Shown one piece after another: positions 18,382 through 26,590 of a stretch of DNA of 64,000 nucleotides. The stretch's first letter is position 1. Every line of letters begins with the position of its first letter. Below the pieces are notes generated by a model. It was not told where the DNA came from and did not search any database. It was given only the letters and a program-made list of their open reading frames with translations. The stretch is from an uncultured Alphaproteobacteria bacterium (GTDB taxonomy: Bacteria; Pseudomonadota; Alphaproteobacteria; RF32; CAG-239). The stretch spans positions 124,001 to 188,000 of the forward strand of contig CAKQUE010000001.1 in assembly GCA_934277435.1 (NCBI GenBank), in the 5' to 3' direction. The translations under genes were made by a program, and so were the position numbers.

Positions 18382-19340
18382 TTTTTTAACCCCGAAAAAT
18401 ATTCATTAATCAATTGCTCTGCCGTGTTAAAATCTGTTAGCTTGGTATATTGTTCACGAAACTTTTTTGCCTCATATAAACTGCGCACATACCAGCCTAT
18501 ATGCTTGCGTGAAACCGCTATACCTGCTTTTTCGCCATAATATTCCATCAATAAACGCAAATGTTTCAACAATGTTTCTTGAATTTGATCGATATCTGGT
18601 TCAGCAACCGTAACGCCTTTGCATAAATATTCGTGCGTTTGCTGCAAAAGCCATGGATTACCCAACACCGCGCGACCAATCATAACTCCATCAACTCCGC
18701 TTTCTAACATACGCTGTTTAGCTTTTTGCGGCGAATCTATGTCACCGTTGCCAATAACCGGTATTTTAACGCTTTCTTTTACCGCTTTAATGATATTCCA
18801 ATCAGCTTCCCCACTATAGCCTTGCGCGCGCGTGCGCCCATGTACGGTTATGTATGAAGCTCCGCTTTCTTCACACATTTTGGCAAACTCAACAGCGTTT
18901 ACATGTTCATTATCCCAGCCTTTGCGAAACTTTACACTCACGCTGAGAGGAGTGGCTTTTACCACCGCTTCAATAATTTTAGCCGCTCGCGGCATATCTT
19001 TCATCAGCGCTGAACCGGACTCATTGTTAACGATTTTCTTAACCGGACAGCCCATGTTTATATCCAGCGAGCGAGCGCCCAAATCTGCAACCAACTTAGC
19101 CGCTTCAGCAAACAAATCGGCTTCATTGCCAACTAATTGCACCACAACAGGATATTTTTCTGTACGCACATCAGCAATTTGCCAGCTTTTAGGATTTTTG
19201 CGCTGCAAAGCATTGATAGCCGCCATTTCGGCATACATATTGCCTTTGCCGCAATCGGTTAAAATTTGCCGAAAAGGTCTATCCGTGACACCGGCCATCG
19301 GCGCTAAAAAAACAGGACTTTCAAATCCGCAAAAAGCCAT
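18378..19340 (-). CDS. dusB: tRNA-dihydrouridine synthase (DusB/NifR3 type)
   Basis: A 320-residue FMN enzyme that reduces uridines in tRNA to dihydrouridine. The TIM-barrel start FLAPMAGVTDRPFR, the catalytic Cys in NMGCPVKKIVNNESGSALM, VKFRKGWD and GVMIGRAVLGNPW are all typical. Alphaproteobacteria usually place this gene (nifR3) near ntrBC; here it precedes trkA with a 4-base overlap and follows the coiled-coil membrane protein by three bases. The exact Dus subtype is assigned by overall resemblance. Confidence 0.92.
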   Translation of the reverse strand: MAFCGFESPVFLAPMAGVTDRPFRQILTDCGKGNMYAEMAAINALQRKNPKSWQIADVRTEKYPVVVQLVGNEADLFAEAAKLVADLGARSLDINMGCPVKKIVNNESGSALMKDMPRAAKIIEAVVKATPLSVSVKFRKGWDNEHVNAVEFAKMCEESGASYITVHGRTRAQGYSGEADWNIIKAVKESVKIPVIGNGDIDSPQKAKQRMLESGVDGVMIGRAVLGNPWLLQQTHEYLCKGVTVAEPDIDQIQETLLKHLRLLMEYYGEKAGIAVSRKHIGWYVRSLYEAKKFREQYTKLTDFNTAEQLINEYFSGLKK

Positions 19341-19343
19341 CTA

Positions 19344-21452
19344 TTAATTTACCTTTCCTAACGCGCGAGATAAAATATAGTAAACCTTACCAATATCCGA
19401 GCCAGAAATCAAAGCCAGCAAAGTGCTGGCGCGGTTATTACTGCGCGCGGCTTCAATCAAACTATTAAAATCATCCAAATATTTATCAACCACTACTCTG
19501 AAATCCGGCTTTTTTTCATAGTCTTCACGAACAGCGATAACTTCTTTTTTGGTCATATTTTTTGACAGATAACGCACAAACACGCTATGATCACCTTCAT
19601 AATACTTTTTCCACAAAGCTTCATCATCGCCGGTTTTATTAAAAATACTGTTTATATCAATAGAAATTGTTTCTAGCTCGCTGATAATATCTGCTGAGTT
19701 TTTCATAAACGTATCAATGCTGGCAACTTTGAATTTTTGATTAAATTCATCATACTGCTTTTGAGTTTTATCATAATTATCATTTAGATTTGTTAAATGT
19801 TCACCCACAACCTTATTAAACGCCGCCATCTTATTTTCATAAGCAGACAATGTTTTTCCCAAGCTTCCGGCTGTGGCTGTCATATCTTTATTCAAAGATG
19901 AAATCTGAGAGCTGATTTGCTTTAGACTAGCCAATGATTTATTGACATACTCATCTTGTTCAATCAGCAATCCGGCATTGGTTTTACTTTGGCCGGTGAT
20001 AATTTCCGCGGTTTCCGAAAGTTTTCCGATATTACCGGAAACAAGGCCGTTTGTTTCATTCAATTGATTGATGATATTTCCGGCTTTTTCATTAAAGTTA
20101 TCCACGCTGGCGGACAAACTGTCTTCCATTTCTTTAAGAGTTTGCGACACAGAGGTAAACAATTTTCCCATTTCACTGTTTTTATCCTGTGTATTCTTAT
20201 AGAAATTTTGCAAACGAGTGACTTCTTCCCCCAAATTACCGACAGTTAAATGGATATTATTGACCATACGGCTGCCCTCAGTTTCCAGAAGCTGCCGCTT
20301 ATCTGAAATATCTGTACCTAACTGACCGAAAATTTCTTCCGTTTGGCTAGATACATCGCGAATGCTCTTCATCTGTGACTGAATATTTTGTTCCAAAGTA
20401 TTTGAACGCTCAATCATTGCCTCTACTTCCAGACTAATGAGTTTACCATATTCGCCGAGTTTTTTATCCAAATAACCGGAATTTTTATCCAAAATAGCTG
20501 ATTGTTTTTCAACTACTGTTTTTTGCTCGTTTATGCTGGTTTCAATATGAGAGATTCCAGAATCTAAACGATGAAACAATTCTTCGCAATTTTCTGCCGT
20601 ACGCAAAAATGTTTTTTCCAAATTTTCGCCTTTTTCCGCCCAAGATTCAATAATTCGACCAATTGCCAACTGGCTGGATTCCGAATAATTATTAAGCTGC
20701 GCTTGCGCTTTTGCTATATTTTCATTATTTACATTCACAACCTCTTTAATGTTTTCTGCCGCCGTAACCATTTCATTAACCATTGGTTTCATTATATTCG
20801 AAAGCTGTTCGCTATCCTCACGAATCTGCAAGGTGTTAACTCTAAAATCGGCAGTCGTTGAGGCCGCTTTTTCGGCTACAAATGTAAAATTATCCACCAG
20901 CTTTTTTATTTCAGAATTCAATTCCTGCATAGTTTGCGAAGAATAAGTATCCAATTCTCCGGCTAATGATTTCATTTCGGTAATGCGGTCACTCAAATCA
21001 CGTTTAATGACATCAGCTTGGGCGCAAACATCGCGGGTTGTTTCTTTTAAATCGGAAACTTGCGCTTTTATGGCATCGGCAATCATTTTTGTTGCCGCGT
21101 TACCATTAGAATCCGGAAAAATTATTTGATTTAGCGAATCACGCAGCATCTGCGTTTCATTACGAAAACTGCTACCGCGGTCAATATACGCCATAACCAC
21201 CCAAACAATAGCTAACGGCAAGGTTATGCCGGCCATAAAACCGCTAAATTCATTCGGCACCATCGAAAAAAGATTATCCCAGCCAAAAAATTTGGTGATA
21301 TAAACAGCGACAATACCAAACCACATAACGCTAAAAACAATCATAAAGCGATGCAGACCATTAGCAAACCAGCTTTCTGGTTGTTCCGGCAAAGTAAAAT
21401 TTTCAGTTTTTTCAGCTTTTTTTAATTTTTTTTCAGGATTTTTAGCGCTCAT
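19344..21452 (-). CDS. Two-helix membrane protein with a long coiled-coil domain
   Basis: About 702 residues. Two transmembrane helices near the N-terminus (FMIVFSVMWFGIVAVYITKF and an Ala/Ile-rich helix) are followed by some 450 residues of coiled coil with heptad-like repeats, then a compact C-terminal domain (KKYYEGDHSVFVRYLSKNM to the end). The start is moved to the ATG at 21452, which has GAGGGA 5 bases upstream; the upstream 24 codons have none. The layout resembles alphaproteobacterial envelope or polarity proteins and chemoreceptor-like coiled coils, but I see no HAMP or signalling tip. It lies upstream of dusB and trkA. Function unknown. Confidence 0.75.
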   Translation of the reverse strand: MSAKNPEKKLKKAEKTENFTLPEQPESWFANGLHRFMIVFSVMWFGIVAVYITKFFGWDNLFSMVPNEFSGFMAGITLPLAIVWVVMAYIDRGSSFRNETQMLRDSLNQIIFPDSNGNAATKMIADAIKAQVSDLKETTRDVCAQADVIKRDLSDRITEMKSLAGELDTYSSQTMQELNSEIKKLVDNFTFVAEKAASTTADFRVNTLQIREDSEQLSNIMKPMVNEMVTAAENIKEVVNVNNENIAKAQAQLNNYSESSQLAIGRIIESWAEKGENLEKTFLRTAENCEELFHRLDSGISHIETSINEQKTVVEKQSAILDKNSGYLDKKLGEYGKLISLEVEAMIERSNTLEQNIQSQMKSIRDVSSQTEEIFGQLGTDISDKRQLLETEGSRMVNNIHLTVGNLGEEVTRLQNFYKNTQDKNSEMGKLFTSVSQTLKEMEDSLSASVDNFNEKAGNIINQLNETNGLVSGNIGKLSETAEIITGQSKTNAGLLIEQDEYVNKSLASLKQISSQISSLNKDMTATAGSLGKTLSAYENKMAAFNKVVGEHLTNLNDNYDKTQKQYDEFNQKFKVASIDTFMKNSADIISELETISIDINSIFNKTGDDEALWKKYYEGDHSVFVRYLSKNMTKKEVIAVREDYEKKPDFRVVVDKYLDDFNSLIEAARSNNRASTLLALISGSDIGKVYYILSRALGKVN

Positions 21453-21600
21453 TTTTCCCTCTAAATATCTATTTTTACAATAATCACAGTTCAATATAAA
21501 CAGCAAATAGTAAAAATTTTGCATAAATTTTGCACTTTTATAAAAAAATACATTGATTTTTAAAATGATATCTGTATGTTGTTATATGAAATTTGTTGCT

Positions 21601-21760
21601 GCCATTATAGCTCAGTGGTAGAGCACGTCGTTGGTAGCGGCTAAGTAAAAATAACAATTTTTTGTTATTTTTATCTGTAACGCCTTGGAAGGGCTTGGTA
21701 AGCAAGGGAAGTGCAAACAACCGTGGCGAACCTAGACCGACAAGCGGGGGAGCAGACCCC
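21601..21760 (+). pseudogene. 5'-half copy of tRNA-Thr with inserted hairpin
   Basis: The first 37 bases or so match the tRNA-Thr 196 bases downstream apart from base changes in the anticodon stem, which still pairs (GTCG/CGGC) around the same loop TTGGTAG. After that the similarity stops: a perfect 12-bp hairpin TAAAAATAACAA-TTTT-TTGTTATTTTTA (21646-21673) follows, then about 90 bases of GC-richer sequence containing a GGGG/CCCC hairpin near 21745-21760. There is no matching 3' acceptor strand and no T arm. It is a decayed or chimeric tRNA, or part of an RNA of unknown kind. Confidence 0.6.
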
Positions 21761-21796
21761 GTCATATGTTAAGTATTATGTTTTTAGTTTGATTAT

Positions 21797-21871
21797 GCCA
21801 TTATAGCTCAGTGGTAGAGCACGTCATTGGTAATGACGGGGTCGCAAGTCCGATTCTTGCTAATGGCACCA
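21797..21871 (+). tRNA. tRNA-Thr (anticodon GGT)
   Basis: A complete 75-base cloverleaf. The acceptor GCCATTA/TAATGGC is perfect. The D arm is CTC..GAG, the anticodon stem CGTCA/TGACG encloses TTGGTAA (anticodon GGT), the T arm GCAAG/CTTGC encloses TCCGATT, and CCA is encoded. A terminator hairpin follows at 21880. Confidence 0.95.
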
Positions 21872-21877
21872 TTTATG

Positions 21878-21905
21878 ATAAGCACCTTTTAAGGTGCTTT
21901 TTTGT
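21878..21905 (+). terminator. Terminator after tRNA-Thr
   Basis: Stem AAGCACCTT (21880-21888) / AAGGTGCTT (21891-21899) followed by a run of T. Confidence 0.8.
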
Positions 21906-22019
21906 TGGTATAACTGACTCTCGTAAAGTCCGGTAATTCCGTTCCATAAAATACCATTTTTTCATTTTCTATCGGACTTTTTAAGCAAATGTCCGTAAAA
22001 TCAAGCAGTCTGATAAATT

Positions 22020-22064
22020 AAAGCTCCAACGTTGAAATTTCTATTTACCGTTCTGTTGGGCTTT
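22020..22064 (-). terminator. Hairpin after the lipoprotein pair
   Basis: An imperfect inverted repeat AGCTCCAAC / GTTGGGCT surrounds an AT-rich loop just beyond the stop of the small lipoprotein. On the minus strand it is followed by TTTAATTT. The remaining 21906-22020 stretch has another inverted repeat (AAAGTCCG / CGGACTTT) and no gene I would defend. Confidence 0.45.
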
Positions 22065-22432
22065 TACATCGTTCCGCCGGATTGGATAATATCATAATCG
22101 ACGACTTTGCCAGATTTATCAAATCCTATAAACAGATTTGTTTCCTCAAAAGTATAATTATCTTGGAACCATGACATAACCCAGCCAATGAGCGGTATCA
22201 TCCAATGGTATCTTCCGGCACCATATATTTTTCGATATTCATAATATTCCAAATTGTTTTTCTGAAACACAAGATTCGGCGTTCCGAATTTTTCTCTTGC
22301 GTCTGTTTTAGAAGAAACGCCGACCATTTGGTTTTCTATACTGATGCGGCTGTCTGCCAATTTTTCATTTCCGATAGTGGTGCTGCAAGATGTCAGAACA
22401 ATCATCGCAATTACTAATAAGACTTTTTTCAT
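22064..22432 (-). CDS. Small lipoprotein, SmpA/BamE-like fold
   Basis: About 122 residues. It has a lipoprotein signal peptide (MKKVLLVIAMIVLTSC, lipobox LTSC) followed by a domain whose pattern (a Lys/Thr-rich helix ahead of FGTPN, then YYEYRK and a late GFDKSGKVVDYDI strand) resembles SmpA/OmlA/BamE-type domains. The ATG at 22432 is chosen because AGGAG lies 8 bases upstream; the longer reading frame would overlap the upstream lipoprotein out of frame. It is probably outer-membrane anchored and coupled to the preceding lipoprotein gene. Assignment to BamE itself is not claimed. Confidence 0.7.
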   Translation of the reverse strand: MKKVLLVIAMIVLTSCSTTIGNEKLADSRISIENQMVGVSSKTDAREKFGTPNLVFQKNNLEYYEYRKIYGAGRYHWMIPLIGWVMSWFQDNYTFEETNLFIGFDKSGKVVDYDIIQSGGTM

Positions 22433-22442
22433 CTGCGCTCTC

Positions 22443-23072
22443 CTATTGAACTTTTGCCAATCTGACAACAAAATTTTGGCCGAATTCTTTTTGCCAATCC
22501 ATTTTCTGCTTATCTGAAATTTCATCAGATTTGTCCGTTATGCTGAAAGAATTCGCCTTAACATGTCCGTCTGCTGAAACCTCATTATCCGTTTTTGTCA
22601 ATGCAAAATGTCCGATATAGGTCACTTCCTGCGGGCGCACCGTAAATCTGATTTTGCTGTTGCCCTCATAATGTTCATCTGTTTCTACCACCGTGCGGAC
22701 GACTTGGGTATTGCCATACTGTTCGGTCGTTGTATAGATATATTGCAAATAAAGGTTGGTTACCTCGTATGCCCCTATCGGCAGCATCGCCGTATCATAT
22801 TTGTTGCCGTCCAAGATGGTACTCATATAAAAAACTTCATTTGTTTTTATATTTTTGAAAGCGACAATATCGTTATAATTGGCGCCAAAGAACCCATCAT
22901 CGGACACATTGTCCGATAAAGAGGTAATGACCACTCCGCGGGCGCCGCTGTTAAACAATGCGGGACGAAACTGACGGCTGGCGCGCAACAGGTCGCTTTC
23001 ATTCGGCGTTTGCGGAAACGCGCATCCCACCAAAGTCAAGCAAACACTTAGAATTAAAAACAATTTCCGCAT
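22443..23072 (-). CDS. Lipoprotein of unknown function
   Basis: A 209-residue protein with signal peptide and lipobox LVGC (cysteine at 17), so lipid-anchored. The body is rich in beta-type segments (GARGVVITSL, KIRFTVRPQEVTYIGHFAL) and has no enzyme motif. It resembles DUF-type lipoproteins that sense or carry an envelope ligand, but no family is named. It is followed after 10 bases by the second lipoprotein gene, and the two form one transcription unit ending at the hairpin near 22040. Confidence 0.7.
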   Translation of the reverse strand: MRKLFLILSVCLTLVGCAFPQTPNESDLLRASRQFRPALFNSGARGVVITSLSDNVSDDGFFGANYNDIVAFKNIKTNEVFYMSTILDGNKYDTAMLPIGAYEVTNLYLQYIYTTTEQYGNTQVVRTVVETDEHYEGNSKIRFTVRPQEVTYIGHFALTKTDNEVSADGHVKANSFSITDKSDEISDKQKMDWQKEFGQNFVVRLAKVQ

Positions 23073-23110
23073 TGCATACTCCTTATTAAATCAGCCGCTT
23101 AATTTTGAGT

Positions 23111-23385
23111 TCAGACTAAATGAAATTGAGGAAAAAGTAAAGAAATAACTTCACAATAACCACAATGGAAATAAGATATTTTATAATATTGTTTCGGCGA
23201 AACATTGATATTCTCTGCCTTAAAGCCTTTATCCGCAAGAATGTTAAAGATAGGCCCGTAACTTTGAAAGACTTTCCATAAGAAGTTCAATTTTATTTGC
23301 TAATCGCTTAAAATACCCATACTCTTTAGTCCGATACGCGCATAGTATCGCTATCGCGCACCAATCCAATCCCTTATTTTTGCAA
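23111..23385 (-). pseudogene. Possible frameshifted short gene remnant
   Basis: In this 427-base gap two overlapping minus-strand frames read like protein but neither has a good start. One, upstream, includes YRTKEYGYFKRLANKIE and stops at 23244. The other runs from about 23299 to a stop at 23111 and includes FNILADKGFKAENINVS. A single frameshift near 23250 would join them. No ribosome binding site or family is seen. It may be decay of a gene upstream of the lipoproteins, or chance. Confidence 0.3.
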
Positions 23386-23402
23386 GGGATTTTTTATTAT
23401 AT
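23378..23402 (+). terminator. Hairpin with T-run in the gap
   Basis: AATCCCTT / AAGGGATT stem with a TTTTTGC-type loop, followed by TTTTTTATT on the plus strand. There is no plus-strand gene just upstream that would need it, so it may belong to an unannotated transcript. Confidence 0.55.
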
Positions 23403-23500
23403 CAATAAAGCAAAAAGTGTTTGCAAATAATTATTAACGTAATAAGAAAGTTCGAATATACGGCACTAAAAGCAATTTATAAATAAAAACACAAGGCACA

Positions 23501-24280
23501 TCAATCAACCCAATACATTAAAAAGTTACAGGTTTTTCTATCTTTACATACCTTATTATCTTTGCAAATTTCGTTAATTTGCGAAACAGACAGGTCTTTC
23601 AGGCATATAGAAGTGTTATTTCCGTAGCAATATCTGTCACCGTAAAAATGTATATTTTTTGCGGTGTTAAGGTCATCAATTCTGTCATTTGTATAAAATT
23701 GAATAATATCAACCGTATTATGATATGATTTTGCCATTGTCATAAACAACCTACAGGCTTCAATATTGTTTTGACTGATTAAATAACCAATACCGATATA
23801 TCCGGTGTTATGATTATACACTCTGATTTTGTTTCTCATAGCGTCAACAACATAACAATTTCTTTTCGTTGTTCCGCAATTTTCTACAAACATACTGTCA
23901 GGCAATTCTCCGGTAGCTTCAAATATCGGCAGAAGCGATAAGAGATCCTGTTGTGAACCGTCATTTATATGCAGCTGCGATTTATATTTTACAACCACGT
24001 TTATCAAAGTATCCCATTGCCCCAAAGCCATATTCCAATGATATGCCAACATTGCCTTGTTAAACCCGACCAACCCGCCGGCGGTTAAAGCGGCAATAAT
24101 CGCCAACACGCCCAGCATTTCAATCATACTACGTCCAACACTACAGTCATGCTTTAGCGCCTCATGTCTTTTTACCGGCTGAGGCCATTCCGGCAGGAAG
24201 TACCGGCAAAGAATGACTCTGAAAAAGGAGACTCTAAAAACGCCAAGCCAACTATCTTTTTTCAAATTATTCTTATACAT
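23501..24280 (-). CDS. Prepilin-like protein (type IV pilin / pseudopilin)
   Basis: A 259-residue protein with a class III signal: VGR/SMIEMLGVLAIIAALTAGG. The peptidase cuts after Gly49 and the +5 Glu is Glu54; a hydrophobic helix follows and would pack in a pilus or pseudopilus. The 48-residue leader is unusually long. AAGGA lies 10 bases before this ATG and no later ATG precedes the cleavage site, so the leader is accepted. The C-terminal domain has six or more cysteines (VENCGTTKRNCYV, DRYCYG, CLKD, CKDNKVCKDRKTC), suggesting disulfides. It lies directly downstream of the structured RNA. No pilus assembly genes are in the window. Confidence 0.75.
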   Translation of the reverse strand: MYKNNLKKDSWLGVFRVSFFRVILCRYFLPEWPQPVKRHEALKHDCSVGRSMIEMLGVLAIIAALTAGGLVGFNKAMLAYHWNMALGQWDTLINVVVKYKSQLHINDGSQQDLLSLLPIFEATGELPDSMFVENCGTTKRNCYVVDAMRNKIRVYNHNTGYIGIGYLISQNNIEACRLFMTMAKSYHNTVDIIQFYTNDRIDDLNTAKNIHFYGDRYCYGNNTSICLKDLSVSQINEICKDNKVCKDRKTCNFLMYWVD

Positions 24281-24301
24281 ATTTCCGAGCTCCTTGTATT
24301 T

Positions 24302-24334
24302 TCAATATAAAAACAAAACCCGCTTAAAGCGGGC
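24302..24334 (-). terminator. Terminator of the structured RNA
   Basis: Stem CCCGCTT / AAGCGGG at 24319-24333, followed on the minus strand by TTTTGTTTTTAT. It sits directly before the ribosome binding site of the prepilin-like gene. Confidence 0.85.
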
Positions 24335-24512
24335 GGATGTTCGAAAACCATTAGTTGCAGACGCAGAATGGCTCGGCTTATTCAGCACCTAGCCTTATTC
24401 AACCGACATCCGCTCTAAGCAGAAATCGGCATAACAGATTAAAGTCGCTTATGCTTAAAGCGACTATCCGCAACTAAAGGGTTTTCGACGCCCTCGGCAC
24501 ATCTCTGCGCCT
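24305..24512 (-). ncRNA. Structured RNA of about 200 nt, unknown class, with terminator
   Basis: Read on the minus strand, the ends pair over 22 bp: CGCCC 24489-24493 with GGGCG 24331-24335, TCGAAAACC 24341-24349 with 24480-24488, and TTAGTTGC 24351-24358 with 24470-24477. They enclose at least two further hairpins, including a perfect 8-bp AGTCGCTT/AAGCGACT (24443-24465). The 3' end is a rho-independent terminator, CCCGCTT/AAGCGGG (24319-24333) with a T-run. A TTTACT-N17-TACAAA promoter fits just upstream. It ends only about 25 bases before the prepilin-like gene, so it could be an independent small RNA or a regulatory leader. It does not match 6S, tmRNA, SRP or RNase P landmarks I know. Confidence 0.7.
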
Positions 24513-24617
24513 ATAAATTTTGTAGCTTGAAAATATAAAAAAGTAAAGAACTTTATTCGGTCAAAAAATTGCCTCTGCTATTGCCTTGCGATAAATAAAT
24601 TTTACCGTCTAACTAAA

Positions 24618-26246
24618 CTACAGACAACTTTTTTCCCGAATATTAGGAGTTTGAGCATCTGAATGTTCTTTTTCATAATTTTTCAAAAATTCTGCAAATT
24701 CCTCAACTTGTTCTGAGGTTAAGTTTTCATTTTTCGGCTCAGAAGATGTTCCATAAGGCACAGAACCTCGCAAATAATCATAAACATCATTCCCTTGCGA
24801 ATCAGTCAATTTTAAATCGGCACCATTTTCAACTAAATACTTCGCAACCTCTAAATTTCCTTCCTGCACCGCATACATTAAGGCTGTTCTTTCTCCATAC
24901 TGCATGCAAATATCCTCATTGCAATAATAACCGTTGTCTTTATTGCCGGCATTAGTCTGAGCATCTATATCAGCACCAGCTTTTAACAATATTTTTACGC
25001 TGTCTAAAAAGTCGTATTGAGCTGCATACATCAAAGCGGTTTTGCCTATAGAATTTACAGCATTTACATCTGTATTTATTCCTTTACACTTATTTTCAGA
25101 ACACTCCTGCAGCAATAAAGCCAAAACATCAGGACGATGAATGCTTATCATTAAAATTTCATCAGCCTCAACAGGTATCTGCGGTTCTTTAATAATTTCT
25201 CCGCCCTGAATTTGCTTTATAAGCAAATCCTTAATTTCTTTTATCGGCGCACCGGAAAGAATTTTATAGCGTAGAGTGCTTTTATCTACCGGTTCTCCGC
25301 GGGTTGCCGGCGGCATCATTGCTAAATAAGCATATTGCTCTGCAATTTTTTCTGAAACCTTAAACGTTTTAACATAATGCTGAGTCAGCTGCTTTACCGC
25401 TTCTTTAAAACCCATACCATAATTTAGAGTTTCTGTAACTTTTTTATAATTCGGATATGAGGCCATCGCCCATTGTTCCAGCGGCATAACTTTAAGATAT
25501 TTTTCATTGCCTTTAATATTCCAATCCGGATTATAGCGGTAAATGTTATTATAGTATTTTTCCTTTGCCTGATGAACAAAACGGCTGGAACCTCCGCTCT
25601 CAAAATAAAAATTACTATATAAATTATGATAAAATTTGTTTACTTCTTTAGGGAAATAATATTCATCATATTGCGAACAGTTAGAAATATCTATTGCTTC
25701 AGCTCCGTGACCGCCGCCGGCATAGTCCAGAATAGCCGTCATTTTAAGTTTTCGCGCTGTAGGGCAGGGAACAACAATCTGCCATGGCGTATAATTTATA
25801 TAATTACTTTCATTATCCAAAATATTAAAAAATTTAGAAAAATGCAAAGCCCCGATTTCTATCAAGCATTTTAACTGCTTGTAACATTTCAGCGGATTTT
25901 CGCCCACTAATTCTAAATAATGCTCTTGATACATTCTATAAAAAGGCTCATCCGGAACAATTTTTTCGTATTGAGCAACCAATTTTTCATGCAATCTTTG
26001 GGCAATTTGCGAAAACTCTTTAGTCTTTACCTGTTTAGGATGATAGATACTCTGCAATATTAAATATTCAATCGCAGCGGAATCATTTGTATCAATCATT
26101 TTTTTGAGCTGTTTAATAGCTTGATTCGGATTATTTTTAATGGCATCAGTTATCTTTTCGTATTCATTATAATCTTTATTTGTTTCTGCGGCAAACGCTG
26201 AAAAACCAAATATACACATAAACAGCAAAATCAAAAACTTTTTCAT
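24618..26246 (-). CDS. Exported ankyrin-repeat protein
   Basis: A 542-residue protein with a clear Sec signal peptide (MKKFLILLFMCIFGFSAFA). Residues of the middle part form an unassigned alpha-rich domain with several cysteines (for example CPTARKLK, KCYKQLKCL). The C-terminal third holds ankyrin repeats: NSIGKTALMYAAQYDFLDSV with KILLKAGADID, and GERTALMYAVQEGNLEVAKY with LVENGADL. Ankyrin proteins exported by host-associated bacteria often bind host or partner proteins; that role here is inference. It is a single transcription unit downstream of the EF-hand gene on the same strand. The signal peptide argues against a cytosolic role. Confidence 0.85.
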   Translation of the reverse strand: MKKFLILLFMCIFGFSAFAAETNKDYNEYEKITDAIKNNPNQAIKQLKKMIDTNDSAAIEYLILQSIYHPKQVKTKEFSQIAQRLHEKLVAQYEKIVPDEPFYRMYQEHYLELVGENPLKCYKQLKCLIEIGALHFSKFFNILDNESNYINYTPWQIVVPCPTARKLKMTAILDYAGGGHGAEAIDISNCSQYDEYYFPKEVNKFYHNLYSNFYFESGGSSRFVHQAKEKYYNNIYRYNPDWNIKGNEKYLKVMPLEQWAMASYPNYKKVTETLNYGMGFKEAVKQLTQHYVKTFKVSEKIAEQYAYLAMMPPATRGEPVDKSTLRYKILSGAPIKEIKDLLIKQIQGGEIIKEPQIPVEADEILMISIHRPDVLALLLQECSENKCKGINTDVNAVNSIGKTALMYAAQYDFLDSVKILLKAGADIDAQTNAGNKDNGYYCNEDICMQYGERTALMYAVQEGNLEVAKYLVENGADLKLTDSQGNDVYDYLRGSVPYGTSSEPKNENLTSEQVEEFAEFLKNYEKEHSDAQTPNIREKSCL

Positions 26247-26423
26247 TTTTACCCCTAAATAACAGATTAACTTCTTTTATATTAACTAGAAAAAGTTAAG
26301 AAATGCACAAAAAACATAAATTGAATAGCTAGTTTTTACACATTTACAGATTAAAAATAGAAAAGCTTTTTCCATTTATTATTTTGTTTATGTCGGCAAT
26401 TATTGCAATATCATTAAAAAAAG

Positions 26424-26466
26424 CGATAACCGCGTGTTCAGTCAAAAACGCTGCGGTTATTTTTTT
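26424..26466 (+). terminator. Hairpin ATAACCGC/GCGGTTAT
   Basis: Stem ATAACCGC (26426-26433) / GCGGTTAT (26453-26460), followed by seven T on the plus strand. Its core resembles the neighbouring hairpin on the opposite strand. The 26247-26590 interval contains only this hairpin pair, no gene. Confidence 0.6.
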
Positions 26467-26509
26467 GAATTTAACGCTAAAAGATATAATACCGGCTGCA
26501 GATATTATC

Positions 26510-26560
26510 AATAAAAAAAACCGCAAAGTACCTTAAAAAAAGAAGTACAATGCGGTTATA
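26510..26560 (-). repeat. Hairpin element copy 1 (AACCGCA/TGCGGTT)
   Basis: Stem AACCGCA (26519-26525) / TGCGGTT (26551-26557) around an A-rich loop with GTAC on both sides, followed by eight T on the minus strand. It acts as a terminator for the small membrane protein gene. A second copy with the same layout is at 38940-38982, so it is a dispersed repeat. Confidence 0.6.
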
Positions 26561-26590
26561 GCTCGGCAAAGATTATTTCCATAATAACCT

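Noticed and set aside
21601..21760. tRNA with a group I intron
   Set aside because: No 3' exon follows and the conserved P7 core sequences are not visible.
21906..22020. A peptide tail readable on the minus strand
   Set aside because: A short open stretch without a start or family; too little to call a gene.
24305..24512. Assigning the structured RNA to 6S or tmRNA
   Set aside because: 6S has one long hairpin with a central bubble while this has a multi-branch interior; no resume codon/tag frame ending in AVAA-type residues or tRNA-like T arm was found.
26344..26526. 60-residue minus-strand open frame
   Set aside because: It begins inside the terminator hairpin, has no ribosome binding site, and crosses the second hairpin.
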